The position numbers were made by a program, and so were the translations under genes. From JAFDVL01 sp043719385 (lineage in GTDB: Bacteria > Acidobacteriota > Blastocatellia > RBC074), in NCBI GenBank assembly GCA_043719385.1, contig JAYSTY010000053.1, positions 1 to 25,826 on the forward strand: a stretch of 25,826 bases of DNA, in the 5' to 3' direction. The notes below the pieces were generated by a model. The model ran no database searches. It saw only the letters and a program-made list of their open reading frames with translations, and was not told the origin of the DNA. This document shows positions 7,858 through 14,666 of this stretch, one piece after another (positions within the stretch are counted from its first letter, which is position 1; the number at the start of each line of letters is the position of its first letter).

Positions 7858-10344
7858 TCACATCAATGCTCCTTCAAACGTTGGTTGCATCGGTTGAATT
7901 TGCACCAGCGAATTCACGAATTGAGAAGGATGGACAGGATCAATTGCTTCGAGCCACGGATCAACATAAGCGTCAACGGCGGCTTGAATATCAGCATCCA
8001 ATCGAGCACAAATCCCTTCAGTATCTTTAACTAAAATTTCGCGTAATTTTTCGATGCCGATACGCTCGACCAAGCTCCACGTACGCTCTAAATACTTCGC
8101 ATTCTCGCGGTAATACTGCATAAAGCGCCCCATATACAGCAGCACTTCGTCGTGCGTATCAACGGTCACGAGGAGGTCGGTTTTACGGACGTGCGCGCCG
8201 CCTGCGCCGCCGATTAACACTTCCCACTTGCCGCCTTCAATTGCCATCGCACTAATATCTTTGATGGTCGCTTCAGCGCAATTTCGCGGACAGCCCGTCG
8301 TTGCAAATTTCAATTTGTGCGGTGCTTCAATCCCCTGGAATCTTTTTTCGATTCTGATGCCGAGTCCGGTGCTGTCACCGACTCCGTAGCGGCAAAATTC
8401 TGTGCCGACGCAGGTCTTGCAAGTGCGAAATGCTTTTGAATACGCGTGTCCCGAAGGCATCCCCAAATCTTTCCATACGCCGGGTAAATCTTCTTTTTTA
8501 ATTCCCAACAAATCAATGCGCTGGCCGCCGGTAATCTTCACCATTTTGACTTCGTATTTATCGGCGACATCGGCGATTCTTCGCAGTTCTGATGAGGAAG
8601 TCACGCCGCCGTAAATGCGCGGAATCACGCTGAACGTGCGATCTTTTTGAATGTTGGCGTGTACGCGGTCATTGATAAAGCGAGCATCGCGTTCGTCTTC
8701 GTATTCACCGGGCCAAATTGTTTTGAGCAGGGAAGCCAGTCCCACCTTGCTCGCGGGGTCTTCTGTGCCATCCGCGAGCGCGTCGAATACGGCTGAGACG
8801 CTTTTCAATTTCTGATTTTTGATAGCTTCGATCAGTTCAACTTTATTCATCGGTACGCCGGGCACGTAGTAATGAATGGATGGGTCTTCGACGGCTAAAT
8901 CGCCTGCCGCGAATTCAAAAATTTCTTTCACTTGTGATTTGCACGAACCGCATCCGGTTCCGGCGCGGGTGGCGTCACACAGCGATTTCAGCGAACGGCA
9001 ACCGCCTTTGACAGCGTTGACAATGGCTCCTTTGGAAACTCCGTTGCAATTGCAGATTTGCGCATCATCGGGCATTGCTTCCAGCGAAAGCCCAGCGCCG
9101 GAATCTGCATAGTTCAACGCGAAAAGTAGCTCAGCGCGATTTTCCGGCAACAACGAATTTCGATCAAACGCCTGTAATAATGCGGGTGCGGTGCTTGTTT
9201 CCCCCAACAGCATCGCACCCGCGAGCTGACCATTTCGGACGATCAGTTTCTTATAAATCCCACGTCCGGGTTCGGTGTAAATCACAACTTCATCATCAGG
9301 ATGCGCGGCTTCTTTTTCGCCCATCACGGCGAGTTCGATGCCCATGACCTTGAGCTTGGTCGAAACTTTTGATCCTTTGTATTTGGCTTCCGGTTTGCGT
9401 CCCGTTAAGCGATCTGCGAGGACGGCGGTTTGTTCCCAGAGCGGCGCGACCAAGCCGTACACTTTGCCGGAATGCTGAGCGCATTCGCCGACTGAAAAAA
9501 TATTTTCATCATCAACGGAAGTCAGACAATCTTTGACTACGATGCCGCGTTCGACCGTTAATCCGGCGTCTTTGGCTAATTGTGTGTTGGGGCGGATGCC
9601 TGCTGAAATGACGACCATATCGCAATTCAGCGTCGAGCCATCTTTGAATTCCAGGCCTGTGACGTGACCGTTACCCAAAATTTTCGTCGTAGATTTTTCG
9701 GTGTGAACATTGACGCCCATCGCTTCCATGCTGCGGCGCAGTGCGGCTCCACCGTGCGCGTCAAGCTGCATATCCATCAAATGAGAAGCGAGGTGGACGA
9801 CATGAACTTCAGCGCCAAAATTCAATAATCCGCGAGCAGCTTCGAGTCCTAAAAGTCCGCCGCCAATGACGACAGCTTTTTTTCCGCCCGCTGCATAATT
9901 TGAAATCGCTTCGCAATCATCAAGTGTCCGAAAGACGAAAACGCCGTCTTTGTTTTTATCACTGTCTTCCGATTTCAAACCTTCAAACGGCGGCACAAAT
10001 GCTGAGCTTCCCGTTGCAATAACTAAATAATCATAGCTTTCAGAAATGCCATCCGTGCCGTGCGCAATTTTGTTGGCACGATCAATTGACGTAACGCGAA
10101 TTCCGGCATGCAGCTTAATATTATTTTCTTCGTACCAGCTTAACGAATTGATGAAAATATCTTTTGGATCGTGCGTGCCGGACAAAACACCTGATAATAA
10201 AATTCGGTTGTAGTTCCCGTATGGCTCATCGCCGAAAACTACGAAGCCGAATTTCTCCGCGCCACCTCTGGCTATAACGTCTTCGACTAAACGAGCGCCC
10301 GCCATTCCGTTTCCGATGACAATAATTTTCTTTTTGCTGGACAT
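7858..10344 (-). CDS. nirB: Nitrite reductase (NADH) large subunit
   Basis: NirB reduces nitrite to ammonium using NADH. The 828 residues match the family's usual length and domain order. They are an FAD-binding motif (GNGMAG, 11-16), an NADH-binding GGGLLG motif (161-166), a BFD-like [2Fe-2S] domain with C431, C433, C465 and C468, then the nitrite/sulfite reductase ferredoxin-like and catalytic domains. The 4Fe-4S/siroheme ligands are visible as C645-x5-C651 and C685-x3-C689. AGGAG stands 6 bases before ATG 10344. The gene is 18 bases after nasA and 44 before nirD, so the three are clearly co-transcribed. Siroheme need explains the hemD and cobA genes downstream. Confidence 0.97.
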   Translation of the reverse strand: MSSKKKIIVIGNGMAGARLVEDVIARGGAEKFGFVVFGDEPYGNYNRILLSGVLSGTHDPKDIFINSLSWYEENNIKLHAGIRVTSIDRANKIAHGTDGISESYDYLVIATGSSAFVPPFEGLKSEDSDKNKDGVFVFRTLDDCEAISNYAAGGKKAVVIGGGLLGLEAARGLLNFGAEVHVVHLASHLMDMQLDAHGGAALRRSMEAMGVNVHTEKSTTKILGNGHVTGLEFKDGSTLNCDMVVISAGIRPNTQLAKDAGLTVERGIVVKDCLTSVDDENIFSVGECAQHSGKVYGLVAPLWEQTAVLADRLTGRKPEAKYKGSKVSTKLKVMGIELAVMGEKEAAHPDDEVVIYTEPGRGIYKKLIVRNGQLAGAMLLGETSTAPALLQAFDRNSLLPENRAELLFALNYADSGAGLSLEAMPDDAQICNCNGVSKGAIVNAVKGGCRSLKSLCDATRAGTGCGSCKSQVKEIFEFAAGDLAVEDPSIHYYVPGVPMNKVELIEAIKNQKLKSVSAVFDALADGTEDPASKVGLASLLKTIWPGEYEDERDARFINDRVHANIQKDRTFSVIPRIYGGVTSSSELRRIADVADKYEVKMVKITGGQRIDLLGIKKEDLPGVWKDLGMPSGHAYSKAFRTCKTCVGTEFCRYGVGDSTGLGIRIEKRFQGIEAPHKLKFATTGCPRNCAEATIKDISAMAIEGGKWEVLIGGAGGAHVRKTDLLVTVDTHDEVLLYMGRFMQYYRENAKYLERTWSLVERIGIEKLREILVKDTEGICARLDADIQAAVDAYVDPWLEAIDPVHPSQFVNSLVQIQPMQPTFEGALM

Positions 10345-10362
10345 TGCTGACTCCTGAAAAAT

Positions 10363-12462
10363 CTAGTTTTCAATACTATTCTGAATGCGAACTGAACAAA
10401 CTTTGAATTCCGGCATCTTGCTGGTCGGATCAAGCGCAGGATTCGTCAAGCGATTCACAGACTGCGCTCCACCCCAGTGAAAGGGGACGAAGACCGTATC
10501 TTCACGAATCGTCTGAGTAATTTTTACTTTGAATTGCGCCGCATCACGACGCGTTTGCAGCCAGACATTTGAACCATTAATTAATCCGAAACGACGCGCT
10601 GTTGAAGGATGGATTTCGGCAAATGGTTCGCTGTTCATTTGCGCTAATTTTGCGATGCGTCGCGTTTGCGTACCCGTCTGATAATGAGCAAGCACGCGAC
10701 CTGTCGTCAGATAAAAAGGATAATAAGCATCCGGCTCTTCGGCAGGAGCTTGATGACGTAGGGCGTGAAATTTTGCGCGTCCATTCGGCGTGGCAAATTT
10801 TTCGGCAAACAAACGTGGTGTGCCTGCATGTTCAGGGCTGGGACAAGGCCAGAAAATTCCCTGATTGGCTTTAATTTTTTCGTAGGAAATTCCGCTGTAA
10901 TCCGCAATGCCGCCTTTGGTCGCAGCGCGTAATTCATCAAATACTTCGCTCGGATTTTCAAACGCAAATTGATCGGGACGACCTAATCGCCGCCCCAGCT
11001 CACAAAGGATTTCAAGATCTGTTTTGACGCCATCGGGAGGCATCGTCGCACGTTCTCGCAAAATCACGCGACCTTCTAAATTTGTCATTGTTCCTTCTTC
11101 TTCCGTCCATTGCGCCGCAGGTAAAACTACCTCGGCGAGCTGCGCAGTTTCGGATAAGAAAAAATCTGCCACGACGAGAAAATTCAATGATTGCAGGCAT
11201 TTTCTAATGTGCGTCGCATTTGGCGAAGACACGGCAACATTCGATCCCATGATAAAAAGTGATTTAATTTCGCTACCTAACGCATCAAGTAATTCGTAGG
11301 CAGATTTTCCAGATTTTGGAATTTCTTTTTCATTGATGCCCCAGACTCCGGCCATGTGTTCACGCGCCGCTGTGTCATCAATTTTGCGATAACCTGGTAA
11401 CTGATCGGCTTTCTGTCCGTGTTCACGTCCGCCTTGTCCGTTGCCTTGTCCCGTCAAGGTTCCGTAACCGCTGAATGGTCTTCCAAGTCTTCCAGTTGCG
11501 AGCGCAATGTTGACGTACGCCAGAACGTTATTGACGCCCTGCGATTGCTGTTCAGGGCCGCGTCCAGTCAAAATCATCGCAGATTTTGCGTTGCCCAATA
11601 ATTGTGCAGCCTGAATAATTTGTGCTTCGGGTATGCCGGTGATGCGTTCGACTTGCGAAGGCCAATAGGTTGCGACCAGGCCTTTGACGCGATCAAATCC
11701 TTCGGTACGAGCGTTGATGTAGTCTGTATCAATCAATCCATCGCGTACCAGAATATGTAAAATTCCATTTGCCAACGCTGCATCAGAACCCGGCGTTAAT
11801 CGCAGGTGCAATGTAGCCTTTTCCGCTGTTGCTGATTGACGCGGATCAATCACAATTAATTTTCCGCCTTTGACGCGCTGCGCTTCGATGTACTGCATAA
11901 GCGGCGGCATCGTTTCGGCGGTATTGCTGCCAACCATCAGAATGACTTCAGCATTGGGAATATCTTCCAGCGGGAAGGGCAGTCCGCGATCAATGCCGAA
12001 GGCTTTGTTATTCGCCGCCGCTGCCGTAGACATACAGAAACGTCCGTTGTAATCAATGTTGGCAGTGCCTAGTGCAAGTCGTGCGAATTTTCCCAGCAAA
12101 TAGGTTTTTTCATTCGTGAGTGCGCCGCTGCCAAATAATCCAACAGCGTCATTGCCAAAATTAATTTGGGTTTCAGTGAAATTTACAACGATCCGATTCA
12201 ACGCTTCATCCCACGTGACCGGAACCAATTTCCCTTTTTCGTTCCGAGCCAGAGGGGAAAGTAATCTTTCGGGATGGTTCAGCGTTTCCGCTGAAGTCCA
12301 TCCCTTAATGCAGAGCGAGCCTTTGTTAACCGGAAACTTATCATTACCTTGTACGCTCACTTCTTTGCCAGTGCCTGTCAGCAACATCCCGCATTGCATC
12401 GCGCAATACGGGCAATGTGTTGCTACAGGCTTTGGTTCGAGTGATGTCATCAAGTTGTTCAT
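10363..12462 (-). CDS. nasA: Assimilatory nitrate reductase catalytic subunit (molybdopterin)
   Basis: Molybdopterin oxidoreductase of the Nas/NarB group, 699 residues, reducing nitrate to nitrite in the cytoplasm. An N-terminal [4Fe-4S] motif is present (C17, C20, C24, C51), followed by LCIKGW, the DYNGRFCMSTAAAANN segment with the likely Mo-ligand Cys, the GSNTAETMPP cofactor site, and a C-terminal molydopterin-binding domain (YYPFYLTTGRVLAHYQTGTQTRR). There is no Tat signal, which fits an assimilatory enzyme. It lacks the C-terminal BFD [2Fe-2S] domain of Klebsiella-type NasA, and no NasB reductase gene is nearby, so the electron donor may be ferredoxin or another protein. The start at 12462 is 89 bases downstream of a sigma-54-type promoter. 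Confidence 0.95.
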   Translation of the reverse strand: MNNLMTSLEPKPVATHCPYCAMQCGMLLTGTGKEVSVQGNDKFPVNKGSLCIKGWTSAETLNHPERLLSPLARNEKGKLVPVTWDEALNRIVVNFTETQINFGNDAVGLFGSGALTNEKTYLLGKFARLALGTANIDYNGRFCMSTAAAANNKAFGIDRGLPFPLEDIPNAEVILMVGSNTAETMPPLMQYIEAQRVKGGKLIVIDPRQSATAEKATLHLRLTPGSDAALANGILHILVRDGLIDTDYINARTEGFDRVKGLVATYWPSQVERITGIPEAQIIQAAQLLGNAKSAMILTGRGPEQQSQGVNNVLAYVNIALATGRLGRPFSGYGTLTGQGNGQGGREHGQKADQLPGYRKIDDTAAREHMAGVWGINEKEIPKSGKSAYELLDALGSEIKSLFIMGSNVAVSSPNATHIRKCLQSLNFLVVADFFLSETAQLAEVVLPAAQWTEEEGTMTNLEGRVILRERATMPPDGVKTDLEILCELGRRLGRPDQFAFENPSEVFDELRAATKGGIADYSGISYEKIKANQGIFWPCPSPEHAGTPRLFAEKFATPNGRAKFHALRHQAPAEEPDAYYPFYLTTGRVLAHYQTGTQTRRIAKLAQMNSEPFAEIHPSTARRFGLINGSNVWLQTRRDAAQFKVKITQTIREDTVFVPFHWGGAQSVNRLTNPALDPTSKMPEFKVCSVRIQNSIEN

Positions 12463-12499
12463 CCCAGCAAAATTCCTCGGTTAAAGGTTTCGTCCGACA

Positions 12500-12538
12500 G
12501 AAGCTGAAGGTCGCAAAAGCGACTTCGCAAACAGCTTC
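12500..12538 (-). promoter_or_regulatory. Stem-loop at the predicted 5' end of the nasA transcript
   Basis: GAAGCTG at 12500-12506 pairs with CAGCTTC at 12532-12538. An alternative inner stem pairs GAAGGTCGC (12506-12514) with GCGACTTC (12519-12526), with one bulge, around AAAA. The -12 element of the nasA promoter predicts transcription starting near 12540, so the message would open with this hairpin. It may stabilise the mRNA or act as an attenuator like the nasF leader of Klebsiella. The loop does not match the ANTAR-target hexaloop pattern, and no NasR-type gene is seen. Confidence 0.55.
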
Positions 12539-12550
12539 ACGATTTGTAAG

Positions 12551-12566
12551 GGCAAGGCGTATGCCG
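12551..12566 (-). promoter_or_regulatory. Sigma-54 promoter of the nasA-nirBD operon
   Basis: On the minus strand the sequence reads CGGCATA-CGCC-TTGCC. It keeps the invariant GG and GC with exactly 10 bases between, and matches GGCA and TTGC of the TGGCACG-N4-TTGCW consensus. It is the only such match in the 370-base spacer between the activator gene and nasA. Transcription would begin near 12540. The rest of the spacer (12567-12728) holds a TTGTCC site on the minus strand at 12699-12694, about 130 bases upstream, where an enhancer-binding protein could bind; nothing else is recognised there. Confidence 0.7.
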
Positions 12567-12713
12567 TTAATACGGAAAATTTCTTAAGTGCTTGATGACG
12601 TAGGTGATTATTGTTTTGGGAGCGGTCTGGAGAAGCAGTTTTGAGTAATGAAAATAAGGCTGCCTGCTACAATTTCGTGGCTTCTGTTAGCTGGGACAAC
12701 AATTCGGTGGGTG

Positions 12714-12787
12714 AAAAAAAGCGGTGCGGTACGAGGAGCGGTAGCGACTTGGTAGAGTGCGGGCCAAGTCGCTACCGCTCCTCGTAC
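12714..12787 (-). terminator. Repeat-derived intrinsic terminator after the activator gene
   Basis: In the minus-strand direction, the perfect 24-bp inverted repeat at 12787-12764 and 12752-12729 forms a long GC-rich stem with an 11-base loop. Eight bases later comes a run of seven T (12720-12714). The T run is somewhat far from the stem for an ideal terminator, but the layout fits the end of the activator transcript 45 bases after its stop codon. Confidence 0.5.
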
Positions 12788-12832
12788 TGTACCGGATGCT
12801 ACCAACTCGCTATCGCTCCGCTCGTCGTACTG
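12729..12832. repeat. Palindromic repeat, copy C (perfect 24-bp inverted repeat plus a third arm)
   Basis: The arm at 12729-12752 (core GAGCGGTAGCGACTTGG) is exactly inverted at 12764-12787, with 11 bases between. A third, diverged arm runs from about 12801 to 12832 and ends in GTACTG directly against the stop codon of the activator gene (12833-12835). The perfect arms suggest recent origin or gene conversion. The family is shared with copies A, B and D. Confidence 0.88.
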
Positions 12833-14389
12833 TTACTCGCGGAAGCGGCTGCAATCAATCCCGTATTTTTTAACTTTATAATTGATGATTCTTTCCGTGA
12901 CCTGGAGGATGTCGGCGGCTCGTGCCTGATTGCCGCGTGTAGTTTTCAGGGCGTCTACAATCATTTCACGTTCAAGCGCAACAATGGAGGATGCTAGTGA
13001 GCGTTGCGAGACAGTGCCTGAACCCTCAGCGGTTTGCAGGGAAGGCGGCAGATGATGACCGTGAATGACAGCATCGTCACACATTACGACGGCGCGCTCA
13101 ATGCAATTTTCCAGCTCGCGGACATTCCCCGGCCAGTGATAACTCATCATCATATCTATGGCTGGCGTGGAGATGCGTTTGACTACTTTGGCATGCTCCC
13201 GTGCGTACTTTTCGATGAAGTGATCGGCTAACATCAGAATGTCCGGTTTGCGGTCTTTTAAGGGCGGCAGGAACATCGTAAAAACGTTGAGCCGATAATA
13301 CAGGTCTTCACGAAATGTCCCGTCGGCGATGGCATTTTCGAGGTTTTTATTTGTTGCGGCAATCAGGCGCACATCGGTTTTGATTGTTTCGCTGCCGCCC
13401 ACTCGTTCAAATTCTCGTTCCTGTAAAACGCGCAATAGTCTGGTTTGCGTTGCCAGGCTGATTTCACCGATTTCATCCAAAAAAATTGTTCCCCCATGCG
13501 CCAGTTCAAAACGTCCTTTGCGCTGCGCGTGTGCGCCAGTAAAAGCGCCACGCTCGTGACCAAATAATTCTGTTTCAATCAAAGATTCTGGCAGAGCGCC
13601 ACAATTCACTTTGACAAATGGAGCATGCAGGCGCGGTGAGTTGCGATGAATTAGTTCGGCAATTACTTCTTTTCCCGTGCCTGATTCGCCACGTAAAAGC
13701 ACCGTAGTTTTCGCCGGAGCTACCTGTAAGGCCTGTTCCAGAATCATCAAAATACTGTTGCTGCTGCCAATAAATGAACCAATGTCGGCTTTGTGCGGGA
13801 GGTTGTTGATCGTCGTTGGTGTGTCTGTGTCCTGATAGTTTTTTGTGCTTTGCGGTTGACCCAGATAGGGAGCAATCAACCCTGCCACCACTGACAACAA
13901 GCCCGCACAACCGTTCAAATCAGGATTGTCCTGCACTCTGGTTAAGGCGCTCAGCGATCCAATGGTTCTTCCTTTGGTTTTGATTGGCACACAGATAAAA
14001 GCTTTTTCATCCCAATCAGAAACCGCTCCCGTGCGATTGAGGTATAACGGCTCATCGGATATTTGCGGGACGATTACTGTCCTGCCGGTTTGGACGACTT
14101 TGCCGGTGATGCCTTCGCCAATTTGATACCGACCCTGAGCGCGGGCGCGACCACTGACGCCAACCGCCGCCGAAACTCTGATTTCCTGCCGCGCTTCATC
14201 CAGCAACGACAGCATGCATTGTTGCAGGCGATGCCGTTCATCCAGCAGGACAAACACGCGGGAAATTGCATCGTCAAAATTTACGGACTGGTCAATCAGG
14301 CGATAAACTTCCTGCAAGGTGCTAAAGCCAAAGCTTTCATACGCGCCATTTGAAGCATAAAGCAGGTCATCCTCAATCTCTGAAGTCAT
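12833..14389 (-). CDS. NifA-type sigma-54-dependent transcriptional activator (GAF, AAA+, Fis HTH)
   Basis: An enhancer-binding protein of 518 residues. A GAF sensor domain fills about 25-180, with the NifA-like run RYQIGEGITGKVVQTGR and ISDEPLYLNR. The AAA+ domain has Walker A GESGTGKE (234-241), the sigma-54-contacting GAFTGA loop (281-286), Walker B TIFLDE (301-306) and WPGNVRELENCIERAV. A Fis-type HTH lies at about 486-512 (GNQARAADILQVTER, then YKVKKYGID). GAF, linker and HTH resemble NifA more than NtrC or NorR; there is no receiver domain. The redox-type Cys cluster of alpha/beta-proteobacterial NifA is absent. No nif genes are seen; the nitrate operon lies directly downstream. The stop abuts repeat C, and a perfect sigma-54 promoter lies upstream. 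Confidence 0.92.
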   Translation of the reverse strand: MTSEIEDDLLYASNGAYESFGFSTLQEVYRLIDQSVNFDDAISRVFVLLDERHRLQQCMLSLLDEARQEIRVSAAVGVSGRARAQGRYQIGEGITGKVVQTGRTVIVPQISDEPLYLNRTGAVSDWDEKAFICVPIKTKGRTIGSLSALTRVQDNPDLNGCAGLLSVVAGLIAPYLGQPQSTKNYQDTDTPTTINNLPHKADIGSFIGSSNSILMILEQALQVAPAKTTVLLRGESGTGKEVIAELIHRNSPRLHAPFVKVNCGALPESLIETELFGHERGAFTGAHAQRKGRFELAHGGTIFLDEIGEISLATQTRLLRVLQEREFERVGGSETIKTDVRLIAATNKNLENAIADGTFREDLYYRLNVFTMFLPPLKDRKPDILMLADHFIEKYAREHAKVVKRISTPAIDMMMSYHWPGNVRELENCIERAVVMCDDAVIHGHHLPPSLQTAEGSGTVSQRSLASSIVALEREMIVDALKTTRGNQARAADILQVTERIINYKVKKYGIDCSRFRE

Positions 14390-14475
14390 GTATTAGTTCT
14401 CGTATTCCTCAGTTGTTTCCTGACGCAAATCGCAGTCTTGTGACAAATCTTTAGCGTCACCAGCTATCTATACCA

Positions 14476-14491
14476 AGCAACGCTCGTGCCA
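14476..14491 (-). promoter_or_regulatory. Perfect-consensus sigma-54 promoter of the activator gene
   Basis: On the minus strand the sequence is TGGCACG-AGCG-TTGCT, an exact match to TGGCACG-N4-TTGCW. Transcription would start near 14465, leaving a leader of about 75 bases before ATG 14389. It lies in the 277-base gap (14390-14666) between the phosphatase and activator genes. The gap also has a small palindrome at 14502-14512. I see no other feature in it. Confidence 0.88.
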
Positions 14492-14501
14492 GAGCATAAC
14501 T

Positions 14502-14512
14502 TTGTCGGACAA
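14502..14512. promoter_or_regulatory. Palindrome just upstream of the activator's -24 element
   Basis: TTGTC-G-GACAA is a perfect 11-base palindrome, 10 bases upstream of the -24 box. TTGTCC also occurs upstream of nasA on the same strand (12699-12694). It could be an operator, either a repressor site close to the promoter or a site for the activator itself. The short distance is unusual for a sigma-54 enhancer, so the role is uncertain. Confidence 0.35.
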
Positions 14513-14666
14513 GTTCAGTTGCCCGTATATTTACCTGCATTAATTTGTTTTTGGCGTTTGGGCTGATTTTGATGGAAAATGCAAAATTGTACTTATCTTG
14601 AAAATGAGCAACAGAAATGTAGGGATGGCGAAACGCTGAAACTAACTTGGGGGCTTCGGCAAATTA

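Noticed and set aside
12685..12698. Classical NifA enhancer (TGT-N10-ACA) upstream of nasA
   Set aside because: TGT and ACA are separated by 8 bases, not 10, so it is not a standard NifA site; only the TTGTCC similarity is kept as a weak lead.
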